14,520 nt of DNA from Prevotella sp. UBA3294 (GTDB lineage: Bacteria; Bacteroidota; Bacteroidia; Bacteroidales; Bacteroidaceae): the NCBI GenBank assembly GCA_002361535.1, contig DETG01000110.1, positions 1-14,520 on the forward strand, written 5' to 3'. A model generated the notes under the pieces. That model ran no database searches and had not been told where the DNA came from. It saw only the letters and a list, made by a program, of their open reading frames with translations. Of the stretch, positions 7,243 to 14,435 are shown one piece after another. The translations under genes were made by a program, and so were the position numbers. Each line of letters opens with the position of its first letter. Within the stretch, counting starts at the first letter, position 1.

Positions 7243-9441
7243 ATGAAAAAAACAATTCTTTCCGTGGTCATCATGACTGCGATGAGTGTTATGCCTGCTC
7301 TCGCTTGGCAAGGAAACATCGTGGTAAGCACGCCACACACCTCGTTGGTGATGCATGCCAACAACGGTGATGCCCTTTGCATCAACTACTTTGGCGAGAA
7401 ACTCTCCAGCAACGAAGTACAGCAGCTACAGGGGTCGAACATGGACTTGAACCAAGCTGCCTATCCTGCGTTTGGACAAAACGACATGATGGCCCTGTCC
7501 GCTATCCAAGTGCTGCATAACGATGGTCAGTGGACCCTCTACCCCACCGTGGATGATGTGACAACCTCCTCGGAGGGACATGCCACGGTAACCACCATCA
7601 CCATGACCGATAAGAAATATCCCGTCACGCTGAAGGTGTTCTACAAAGCTTACAACACCGTGGATATGATTGAGACATGGATGGAGGTCTCTCATCGAGA
7701 GAAGAAAGCCATTACCTTGAAACGCTACGACTCCGGGCATCTCGTTTTCCCACAGGGTGACCTCTATATGGTGCACATGCATGGTAACTGGAGTGCTGAG
7801 ACCACCCCCACCTGCGAGCCTATCCTCCCAGGACTGAAAGTCGTGCGTAACAGTGATGGTGTGCGTAATGCTCACAACGATGCACCTGAGATGATGATCT
7901 CTCTCGATGGCAAGCCCCAGGAGAACAGGGGTCGTGTGGTTGGTGCCGCCCTCTGCTGGAGCGGTAACTACGAGCTGCGCGTGAATAACTCCGGTGACAA
8001 CCGCTACGCTCATTTCTATGCCGGCATCGATCCCCAGACCACAGAATATATCCTCGAACCCAAAGAGGTGTTCACCACACCGAAGCTCGCCTTCACTCTC
8101 TCCAATGAGGGAATGAGCGGCGTAAGTCGCAACTTCCACCGATGGGCACGCTACGAAGGCTGGTTGAATCAAGGTGACCAGGCCCGTAAGATCCTGCTGA
8201 ACTCCTGGGAAGGGGTGGTCTTCAACGTCAACGAGGAAGGGATGTTCAACATGATGGACGACATCAAAGAGATGGGTGGTGAGCTCTTCGTGATGGATGA
8301 CGGATGGTTTGGTGACAAATACCAGCGTAATGACGACACCAGCACCTTGGGCGACTGGATGGTGGATCGCAAGAAACTGCCGAACGGCATCGCTACCTTG
8401 GTACAGAAAGCCAAAAGCCTCGGCATCGAGTTCGGTATATGGATCGAGCCAGAGAGTGCCAACACCAAGAGTGAGCTCTTCGAGAAACATCCCGACTGGG
8501 TACTGCAGGAGAAGAACCGCGACCTGAAACTTGGACGTGGCGGTACACAGCTGCTGCTTGACCTCTGTAACCCAAAGGTGCAGGACTATGTCTTCAAGAT
8601 CGTGGATGACCTGATGCAGGAGAATCCCGACATCTATTATATGAAATGGGATGCCAACTGCTCCCTGCAGAACTTCGGATCGAACTACCTCCCCGCCAAC
8701 AAACAGAGTCATCTGTATATCGAATACCACCGTGGACTCATCAAAACACTGGAACGCATCCGCGCCAAGTATCCCAAGTTAGTGATCCAAGACTGCTCCA
8801 GCGGTGGCGGACGTGTGAACTACGGACTTCTCCCCTATTTCGAGGAGTTCTGGACCAGCGATAACAACGATCCCTATCAACGCGTATTCATCCAGTGGGG
8901 CACCAGCTACTTCTTCCCCTCAAATGCCATGGGACAGCATATCGCACACTCACCCTATTGGAACACCGGGCGCACCACTCCTATCAAGTTCCGCACCGAT
9001 GTGGCCATGTCAGGACGGTTAGGCATCGAATTGCAACCCCGTAACATGACCGATGAGGAACGCGAGCAGTGCCGCAGAGCCATCGCCGACTACAAACGCT
9101 TGCGCGACATCATCCAGCTGGGAAACATCTACCGTTTGATATCTCCCTACGATAACCAAGGTATCGCCTCACTGATGTACACCAACGATCAGAAGACCAA
9201 GGCTGTATTGTTTACCCACCGTATCCAATACCTTTATAATATAAAGACACCACGCATCCGACTGGCCGGTCTTGATGCCTCCAAGAACTACCGTCTGCAT
9301 GAATTGAATGTGAAGGTGGGCAGTCAACCATCACCCCTCGAAGGAAAAGTGTTCAGCGGTAAGCTTCTCAAGGAACAAGGTCTCTTCCTCCCTCTGGAGA
9401 AAGACTACAACAGCTGCGTCTTTGAACTGACGGCAGAATAA
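7243..9441 (+). CDS. Secreted GH36 alpha-galactosidase
   Basis: Retaining alpha-galactosidase that removes terminal alpha-linked galactose from oligo- or polysaccharides. The 732-residue product has a signal peptide with likely cleavage at ALA before WQGN, an N-terminal beta-sandwich (to about residue 300), a catalytic TIM barrel and a C-terminal beta domain. Visible GH36 signatures are NSWEG, MDDGWFGDKYQRNDD, LGDWMVDRKKLPNG and FGIWIEPE. The nucleophile is D470 in MKWDANC, SSGGGRVNYG follows, and the acid/base is D540 in WTSDNNDP. RVFIQWGTSYFFP and AMSGRLGIELQP follow as in Bacteroidetes homologues. The nucleophile motif reads KWDANC rather than the more common KWDxNR/H. The gene follows GH28 closely and is presumably co-transcribed, suggesting joint breakdown of galactose-decorated pectin. 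Length is typical for the family. Confidence 0.95.
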   Translation: MKKTILSVVIMTAMSVMPALAWQGNIVVSTPHTSLVMHANNGDALCINYFGEKLSSNEVQQLQGSNMDLNQAAYPAFGQNDMMALSAIQVLHNDGQWTLYPTVDDVTTSSEGHATVTTITMTDKKYPVTLKVFYKAYNTVDMIETWMEVSHREKKAITLKRYDSGHLVFPQGDLYMVHMHGNWSAETTPTCEPILPGLKVVRNSDGVRNAHNDAPEMMISLDGKPQENRGRVVGAALCWSGNYELRVNNSGDNRYAHFYAGIDPQTTEYILEPKEVFTTPKLAFTLSNEGMSGVSRNFHRWARYEGWLNQGDQARKILLNSWEGVVFNVNEEGMFNMMDDIKEMGGELFVMDDGWFGDKYQRNDDTSTLGDWMVDRKKLPNGIATLVQKAKSLGIEFGIWIEPESANTKSELFEKHPDWVLQEKNRDLKLGRGGTQLLLDLCNPKVQDYVFKIVDDLMQENPDIYYMKWDANCSLQNFGSNYLPANKQSHLYIEYHRGLIKTLERIRAKYPKLVIQDCSSGGGRVNYGLLPYFEEFWTSDNNDPYQRVFIQWGTSYFFPSNAMGQHIAHSPYWNTGRTTPIKFRTDVAMSGRLGIELQPRNMTDEEREQCRRAIADYKRLRDIIQLGNIYRLISPYDNQGIASLMYTNDQKTKAVLFTHRIQYLYNIKTPRIRLAGLDASKNYRLHELNVKVGSQPSPLEGKVFSGKLLKEQGLFLPLEKDYNSCVFELTAE

Positions 9442-9446
9442 AGTGA

Positions 9447-9478
9447 AGAGTGAAGAGTGAATCTTCACTCTTCACTCT
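9447..9478. terminator. Perfect 15-bp palindrome between convergent genes
   Basis: AGAGTGAAGAGTGAA (9447-9461) is followed by TC and its exact reverse complement (9464-9478). It begins 5 nt after the GH36 stop and overlaps the stop codon of the converging lipoprotein gene. The position fits a bidirectional terminator. However, no T-tract follows on either strand and the arms are built from a GTGAAGA heptad, so it may instead be a dispersed repeat. Confidence 0.55.
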
Positions 9479-9905
9479 ACACCGATGGCGGCACATTATC
9501 TCCCGCGCCCGGTATCGTCTGCACGTTCTTTTGTCCCTCCTGACTCACAATAATTGTCACGGGTGAAGCACCGACACCCGTAACCACAATCGAACCCGAA
9601 CGCTGTTCTGCTGTGGTATTTTCATCGGCAGTCACAGTGATCACCGCATTATCGGAACCCGTTGTTGCCGACAGCACGCACCAGTCTGGTGCCGTTATCC
9701 TCCACCCTGTATTACTAGTAATTCTAAACTCCTTCGAGCCTCCCAATGCCTCAAAGCCGAGTGACGCCACATTCACCTGTAATACAGAGCTCGTGTTCTC
9801 TATCTTTTCCTTACTGATGATGATATCCTCCACATCGCCGCTCTCTGAGCAAGCCGTCAGTATCATCACAGCTATCATCAATACAATATATTTCTTTGTT
9901 CCCAT
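9477..9905 (-). CDS. Small BACON-domain lipoprotein
   Basis: The 142-residue product starts MGTKKYIVLM and has a lipobox ending LTAC (lipidated Cys C19), so it is a lipoprotein of the cell envelope. After a short linker, about residues 41-125 form a BACON-type immunoglobulin-like domain: a start like LQVNVASLGFEALGG, then FRITSNTGWRI, WCVLSATTG, ITVTADENTTAEQRSGSI and a closing TIIVSQEG. BACON domains are common in Bacteroidetes surface proteins and some bind glycans or mucin; here no enzyme is attached. The ATG at 9905 was chosen because it gives a proper signal peptide; an in-frame ATG at 9935 lies inside the upstream gene. The stop of the outer-membrane protein gene is 4 nt before this start, so the two are coupled. 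The ligand is unknown. Confidence 0.85.
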   Translation of the reverse strand: MGTKKYIVLMIAVMILTACSESGDVEDIIISKEKIENTSSVLQVNVASLGFEALGGSKEFRITSNTGWRITAPDWCVLSATTGSDNAVITVTADENTTAEQRSGSIVVTGVGASPVTIIVSQEGQKNVQTIPGAGDNVPPSV

Positions 9906-9909
9906 ACGC

Positions 9910-10830
9910 TTAGAAATAGAATATGATGCCGGCATTCAGGTTAAAACCATCCGTCCAGCCTTTAAACGTGTTGTCATATTCACTGATCAGTTTGCAGTTA
10001 TCGCTCTTACTGATTCCGAAGTCATACTCCGGTGTTAGCTGCACCTTCAACTGGTCGTTAATAGAGAAGGAGAGTCTGGCAGCAATCAGACCTGCCACCG
10101 ATGATGCTTTCTTAAAATCATCCGTCTTCACATCGGTATCATCCACACTGTTCCCCGAGAACATATTCATGACCACACCTGCCTGCGGAGTGATACTCAG
10201 AAAATCCGTCAGTGGTATTTCGTATCCATAGCGTGCTTGAGCTCTGATTGCGCTGTATTTCCAAGCCGCCTTTAACGTGTTCGTTCCTTTGTAAAAATAC
10301 AGGTCGTCTGTCTTTGTCAGTCCGATAACGGCGCCTAATTCCACCACGTGCTGTTTCATTTTGAAGCCCAAAGCCAACGATGGTCCCGAAACCGCCATCA
10401 CCTGATAGCCAGCTCCCACATACACGTTATGTTCCCTGTTTGCTTTCTGTTGGGTCATCGCATCCTCTTTCACGGTGATAATGGCATCATAGGTGGCTTT
10501 CCCTTCCAACGGCTCTGGTATCACATAATCCCTCAGCGGCAGGAAGTTCTTATACCTCACTGTCATGCGTTTGGTACCTGCAGGCACATACAACTGGATC
10601 TCTCCCGGTTTGTTCACCCTTTTTACCACCCCCATATTCGGTTCGATAATCATCAACGTGTCCCTCACCGAGAAGCGTATCAGCGCACATGCCTCATCAG
10701 CATTATCATACACTGGATTCATCCGCGCCACCAAGCTGGTATGGTTCCGCACGAAGTCTTTGATCTCTATATCCTGTCCCCATGCAGGTAACGTCAAGAA
10801 GACAGTCAATACAATCAATATCTTTCTCAT
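9910..10830 (-). CDS. Exported outer-membrane protein, beta-barrel-like C-terminus
   Basis: I do not recognise a named gene. The 306-residue product has a signal peptide (MRKILIVLTVFLTLPAWG, cleavage before QDIEIK). An N-terminal domain of about 110 residues follows, containing ACALIRFSV, the PAGTKRMTVRYKNFLPL motif and a proline-rich PEPLEG. This resembles PEGA-like surface domains of Prevotella proteins that often start QDIEIK. From about residue 135 (VYVGAGYQVMAVSG) to the end, alternating hydrophobic/polar strands with aromatic ends look like a transmembrane beta-barrel. The last residues IIFYF end in the C-terminal Phe expected for BAM-dependent insertion. The next gene, a BACON lipoprotein, starts 4 nt downstream, so the two may form a surface pair. 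No catalytic motif is seen. Confidence 0.75.
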   Translation of the reverse strand: MRKILIVLTVFLTLPAWGQDIEIKDFVRNHTSLVARMNPVYDNADEACALIRFSVRDTLMIIEPNMGVVKRVNKPGEIQLYVPAGTKRMTVRYKNFLPLRDYVIPEPLEGKATYDAIITVKEDAMTQQKANREHNVYVGAGYQVMAVSGPSLALGFKMKQHVVELGAVIGLTKTDDLYFYKGTNTLKAAWKYSAIRAQARYGYEIPLTDFLSITPQAGVVMNMFSGNSVDDTDVKTDDFKKASSVAGLIAARLSFSINDQLKVQLTPEYDFGISKSDNCKLISEYDNTFKGWTDGFNLNAGIIFYF

Positions 10831-10898
10831 TCCTTCAATTCAATTATCTACTACTCTACGAATTAGACAAATTAGACGAATCTTTCATCCCTCATCCT
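10831..10898. other. Short spacer with ATTAGAC direct repeat
   Basis: This 68-bp gap separates the repeat-protein stop from the outer-membrane protein start on the minus strand. It contains AATTAGACAAATTAGAC at 10861-10877, a tandem of an AATTAGACA-like unit. No clear -7 box is seen on the minus strand, so read-through from the repeat gene is possible. Confidence 0.4.
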
Positions 10899-13800
10899 TC
10901 ATTTTACAACGGCCTTCTTACCATTGTTAATGTACACTCCACTCTTCACTGGCTTGCCCTTCAGCTTCCGGCCATCGAGTGTGTACCATGCATCATTACC
11001 TTGAACTCTATCATCCAGTAGCGGAATGTCCTTGATTCCTGTAGGCACATCCTCAAACACGGGGATGAACGGTCTGGCATTTTGCGCCGATGTGGTGAAG
11101 TATGCCTCAAACGGATGTACTACCCTGCTGTTCCTGATGAACCTACTGCCCTCCACGACGGTAGAAGAATTCGAAGCAAGTTCATTGTTCACGTTCAGCG
11201 CATAGTCATTTGTCTGTGCCTGTCGCACCGAGAAACAGGGAACAAATGACATGTCACCGTTGTTCGCTATTATCGCCTCATCCGTTGCCTTTACCGTGGC
11301 ATTTCTGGCAGAGAATGTCACCGTGCCGTTCAGGCGGTACGCTGCCAGATACTGTTCGTTGTTCGGCATACTAATGATATAAGGTGTATTCGCACGGATG
11401 ACCGTAGCTTCCGTAAAGCCACCACTACCATACTGATACAGCCAGAACGGTTTTGTCACCGATGAAGTATTCCAACTGGCAAACGGCACCACCGTTCCCT
11501 TCGTGCTGTGTTCCACCCGATCTACATCGAAGGGCAAGGCGATCGTCTCCCATCCCCTACTCTCCTCTATTCCCGTGGTCATCTCATACCGATGAGTATA
11601 GCTGATCTGCTCTGCCGTGAACTCTCTCGGACAATAAAAATCGTTCCCGTTAGCGGCATCCGTCAGGGTGATGCTCGTTGCCTTATCGTTCACCACTACG
11701 TTCTTGATCGTGGTAGGCGCATACCGGGCAGCCGTGACATACAGCAGCAGGTTCGGGTTACTCACCTCCTCGTTAAAGAGTGTGGCTGGGTTCCAGATGA
11801 CAGCCGCCAAGTCGTCATTTCCCTTCAGTGCATTGTCATCAATACCAGCCACCGTCCATGTTTCTTTCTCATACGTCAGCGTGCTTGGCACCTCCAACAC
11901 CTTTCCATACTCTCCTTTTGCCAGGTTGATTGTCTTGTCGGCATACGACAGCACCGTGAAGTTCATACCGTCAAGAGTCAGTGCTTTCTCCCTTTCTTCG
12001 AACACCACGCTCACCGTAGTATTCCTGGTGATATCGTTCACCGTAAACTGGTTGTCCTTCACGTTACTCATGTAATCGGCATTATTCACCTTCAGGCTCC
12101 CCACACGGAAACCGATATCTGCCGTCAACACAAACGATGCGTATGTCCCTTCGTTCACCGTAAAGGTGTTGGAGCCATTCCTGATTTCATTGTCTCCATA
12201 AGCAATGCTTCCGTTTCCTGTAGCCGTCACACTCAATGTATAGGTAGTGGCGGGGATTTCCTCGAAAGCTACATTCATCGTGATATCCCCGGAAACATTA
12301 CTAATGGAATATTGATTATTCTTCACATTGGCCGTCACGTGAGTATTGTTCACCCATACGCTGGCCACCCGATAGCCGTTGTCAGGAGCGAAAGTTACGG
12401 ATACGGACGAGCCTTCCGTAACTTCGAAGGTCGTTGTCTTACTTCTCACTGTTGTCCCTCCGTAAGAAGCCGTCCCGTTACCTGATGCCGTGATGCTCAG
12501 GGTATAAACCTTTGGAGGAATCACCTCAAATGTAACAGACACGGTAGTATTCGCCGTGATACTGCTAATCGTATATTGGTTGTTCCTTACGTTCGCAGTC
12601 ACATCCGTATTATTCACCTTCACACTGGCAAGTCGATAACCGTTGTCGGGTGTGAATGTAATCGTTGTCGATGTACCATGTTCCACGGTGAACGAATTGG
12701 TACGTCCCTTGATGGTTGTACCATTGTAAGAGGCCGAACCATTACCCGATGCCGTGATACTCAGTGAATAAGTAATCACCTCAAACTCAACCGAAACGGT
12801 CGTATTTCGTGAGATACTACTAATCGTACACCGGTTGTTTGAGATGCTTGAAGTCACATCCGTATTATTCACCTTCACACTAACTATCCGATAGCCTGTA
12901 TCTGGTGTAAACGTAATCGTGACCGATGTTCCTTCATTTACCGTAAACGAGGTCGTCTTCCCCCTGACGGTCGTACCGTTATAAGTAGCAGAACCGTTAC
13001 CCGAGGCCGTAATCGACAATGAATAGGTTGTTGCGGGAATCTCCTCAAACACTACGGATACGGTGGTATTCCTCGTAATACTGTTAATCGTACACCGGTT
13101 ATTTGAGAGGTTTGAAGTCACATCGGTATTGTTTACCTTGACACTGCCGATTCGATAGCTGTTGTCAGGGGTAAATGCAATCGTGACAGAGGTGCCTTCC
13201 TCCACGGTAAACGAAGTCGTTCGTCCCCTGATACTGGTTCCGCTATAGGATGCCGTACCGCCACCCGAGGCTGTAATGCTCAACGTATAGGTCGTGGGAG
13301 GGATGGCTTCAAACGTGACGGTGACCGTGGTGTTTGCCGAGATGTTACTGATCGTGTATTTATTGCTTGACAACTTCGAAGTAACATCCGTACTACCCAC
13401 CTTCACGCTGGCTATACGATAGCCTCCGTCGGGAGTGAAAGTTATCGTGGCTGACGTCCCTTCATTGACCGTGAACGAGGTCGTCTTGCCCCTGACGGTC
13501 GTACCACTGTATGAAGCGGAGCCGTTGCCAGAGGCTGTAATGCTCAACGTATAGGTCGTTGGAGGGATGGCTTCGAATGTTACCGATACGGTTGTATTAG
13601 TGGTAATGTTGCTAATTATATATTGGTTATTCGAAACCTTCGAAGTTACATCAGTATTACCCACCTTTACGCTCGCTATACGGTAACCGGTATCAGGGGT
13701 AATTGTAATCGTTGCCGAAGAACCTTCATCAATAGTGAAAGATGAAGTCTTACCTCGAATAGTTATGCCACTATAAGATACGGAGCCATTACCCGAAACT

Positions 13801-13925
13801 GATATTGACAAGCTGAATTGAGCACTACTTTCTATTATTTCTGAAAAATTAGACCAGCCAGAACATGTTAAATATTTACTTTTCGTACCCTTGGGTACTA
13901 GTAGAACAGCATTGTCTGATATCAT
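10899..13925 (-). CDS. 5'-truncated BspA-like surface protein: seven ~88-aa repeats and C-terminal region
   Basis: The open frame from the first ATG gives 1008 residues. Residues 1-33 contain LLVPKGTKSKYLTCSGWSNF, the motif that typically closes a BspA-type LRR_5 leucine-rich-repeat domain. Residues 37-648 are seven tandem InlB-B-like/Flg_new_2-like repeats of 85-88 residues with core features SITASGNG, RGKTTSFTVNEGTS, PDNGYRIASVKVNNTDVT and NTTVSVTFE. The last ~360 residues hold an uncharacterised Prevotella-type region (GWETIALPFDV near residue 790) and end WYTLDGRKL...GVYINNGKK, a common C-terminus of Bacteroidales surface proteins. There is no signal peptide, and homology continues upstream of the ATG to a stop at 14022-14024, so the 5' end (signal peptide and LRRs) is missing. 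Most likely a decayed adhesin-type gene. A role in binding is inference. Confidence 0.8.
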   Translation of the reverse strand: MISDNAVLLVPKGTKSKYLTCSGWSNFSEIIESSAQFSLSISVSGNGSVSYSGITIRGKTSSFTIDEGSSATITITPDTGYRIASVKVGNTDVTSKVSNNQYIISNITTNTTVSVTFEAIPPTTYTLSITASGNGSASYSGTTVRGKTTSFTVNEGTSATITFTPDGGYRIASVKVGSTDVTSKLSSNKYTISNISANTTVTVTFEAIPPTTYTLSITASGGGTASYSGTSIRGRTTSFTVEEGTSVTIAFTPDNSYRIGSVKVNNTDVTSNLSNNRCTINSITRNTTVSVVFEEIPATTYSLSITASGNGSATYNGTTVRGKTTSFTVNEGTSVTITFTPDTGYRIVSVKVNNTDVTSSISNNRCTISSISRNTTVSVEFEVITYSLSITASGNGSASYNGTTIKGRTNSFTVEHGTSTTITFTPDNGYRLASVKVNNTDVTANVRNNQYTISSITANTTVSVTFEVIPPKVYTLSITASGNGTASYGGTTVRSKTTTFEVTEGSSVSVTFAPDNGYRVASVWVNNTHVTANVKNNQYSISNVSGDITMNVAFEEIPATTYTLSVTATGNGSIAYGDNEIRNGSNTFTVNEGTYASFVLTADIGFRVGSLKVNNADYMSNVKDNQFTVNDITRNTTVSVVFEEREKALTLDGMNFTVLSYADKTINLAKGEYGKVLEVPSTLTYEKETWTVAGIDDNALKGNDDLAAVIWNPATLFNEEVSNPNLLLYVTAARYAPTTIKNVVVNDKATSITLTDAANGNDFYCPREFTAEQISYTHRYEMTTGIEESRGWETIALPFDVDRVEHSTKGTVVPFASWNTSSVTKPFWLYQYGSGGFTEATVIRANTPYIISMPNNEQYLAAYRLNGTVTFSARNATVKATDEAIIANNGDMSFVPCFSVRQAQTNDYALNVNNELASNSSTVVEGSRFIRNSRVVHPFEAYFTTSAQNARPFIPVFEDVPTGIKDIPLLDDRVQGNDAWYTLDGRKLKGKPVKSGVYINNGKKAVVK
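11982..13817 (-). repeat. Seven tandem 255-264-bp coding repeats
   Basis: Repeats in transcription order: R1 13554-13817, R2 13290-13553, R3 13026-13289, R4 12771-13025 (three codons shorter), R5 12507-12770, R6 12243-12506, R7 11982-12242. The period is 264 bp (88 codons). R2-R5 are the most alike and R7 the most divergent. R1 and R2 share the VGxTDVTSK variant, R3 and R4 share NNRCTI with a single Cys, and R5 and R6 share the TANVxNNQY variant, which suggests local pairwise duplication. Confidence 0.93.
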
Positions 13926-14021
13926 GAAAAAAACATATGAAGGAATATCAAATGGATTTTTGATATAAGATATAACACGGGATAGACTTCTACAACCAGA
14001 GTATCTATAACTTATTATATA
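13926..14021 (-). pseudogene. In-frame remnant of the LRR domain upstream of the first ATG
   Basis: Reading the frame of the repeat protein upstream of its ATG gives SGCRSLSRVISYIKNPF and then DIPSYVFF, running straight into MISDNAVLLVPKGTK. This is the pattern of the last BspA-like LRR_5 unit (SGCxSLxxV... followed by I-x-[NE]-PF and VPxGTK). The frame closes at a TGA at 14022-14024, just before a preceding LRR would be expected, and no leucine-rich-repeat pattern is recognisable further upstream in any frame I translated. The truncation junction is therefore near 14010-14024. Confidence 0.7.
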
Positions 14022-14057
14022 TCAATACTTTTGTTGTTAAACGGTAGAAAAGTGAAG

Positions 14058-14072
14058 TCGTAGATTCTACGA
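14058..14072. promoter_or_regulatory. 15-nt palindrome, operator-like
   Basis: TCGTAGA-T-TCTACGA is a perfect 7-1-7 inverted repeat, about 35 bp upstream of the stop that closes the truncated repeat-protein frame. The symmetry resembles a repressor operator, but no regulator gene is adjacent and chance occurrence in AT-rich DNA is possible. Confidence 0.3.
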
Positions 14073-14181
14073 ACGATAAAAAAGTCGAAGAATTAACACT
14101 TTTAACTTTACGAAACCATAAAAAGCATAATAATGTGCAGTTCTTGAGCAGTTAATATCTATGAACGTTTCTGTTATTGTG

Positions 14182-14216
14182 AGGTAAAACTGCGATAGAA
14201 TGTCGCAGTTTTACCT
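14182..14216. terminator. Perfect 14-bp hairpin, probable bidirectional terminator
   Basis: AGGTAAAACTGCGA (14182-14195) and its exact reverse complement (14203-14216) enclose a 7-nt loop. The GC-rich core lies next to A4/T4 tracts inside the arms, the layout of a bidirectional terminator. On the minus strand it lies about 180 bp after the stop of the right-edge gene. Confidence 0.65.
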
Positions 14217-14261
14217 TAGAGTTCAGAGACGATGACTATGCCCTTTAATTATGAGATTACG

Positions 14262-14435
14262 TCTAAATGTTAGATCTGTAAACTCCCCTTTTTGCTATGA
14301 TATAAGAGAATGAATGAGCATTGGGCAACAACTTCAACCTGGTACAACTTGCTACCGCATATTTACCAATGAGGAGTATAGATGCGGTTATAAATGTTAT
14401 GTATTTATCCAATTCGCTTCTTCTAACTTCCATTT
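14262..14435 (-). CDS. Possible small overlapping ORF, 57 codons
   Basis: An ATG at about 14435 (reverse strand), inside the end of the right-edge gene in another frame, opens a 57-codon frame starting MEVRRSELDKYITF and ending AKRGVYRSNI before a TAG. A hydrophobic stretch (ITASILLIG) lies in the middle. There is no good ribosome binding site and no recognised family, so it may be chance. Confidence 0.15.

Larger units (their letters stand above)
14025..14396. other. AT-rich intergenic region
   Basis: No convincing gene is seen, apart from a weak overlapping small frame at its right end. It holds a 15-nt palindrome (14058-14072), a perfect 14-bp hairpin (14182-14216) and a 7-bp inverted repeat ACCGCAT/ATGCGGT (14354-14360 and 14382-14388) just after the stop of the right-edge gene. 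No consensus TAnnTTTG box was found upstream of the truncated repeat gene. Confidence 0.5.

Noticed and set aside
7426..8730. Long minus-strand open frame (434 codons) antisense to the alpha-galactosidase
   Set aside because: Lies wholly opposite a confidently identified GH36 gene, has a His/Val-rich antisense composition, and shows no signal peptide or motif.
9906..9935. ATG at 9935 as the BACON lipoprotein start
   Set aside because: It would add ten residues before the signal peptide and lie inside the upstream gene; ATG at 9905 yields a standard lipoprotein signal.
11508..12485. Plus-strand frame of 325 codons antisense to the repeat protein
   Set aside because: Reflects the repetitive codon pattern of the opposite-strand repeats; no recognisable domain and no promoter.
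11982..13817. Non-coding satellite or CRISPR-like array
   Set aside because: The 264-bp period keeps one continuous reading frame with conserved protein-level features, so it is a coding domain repeat.
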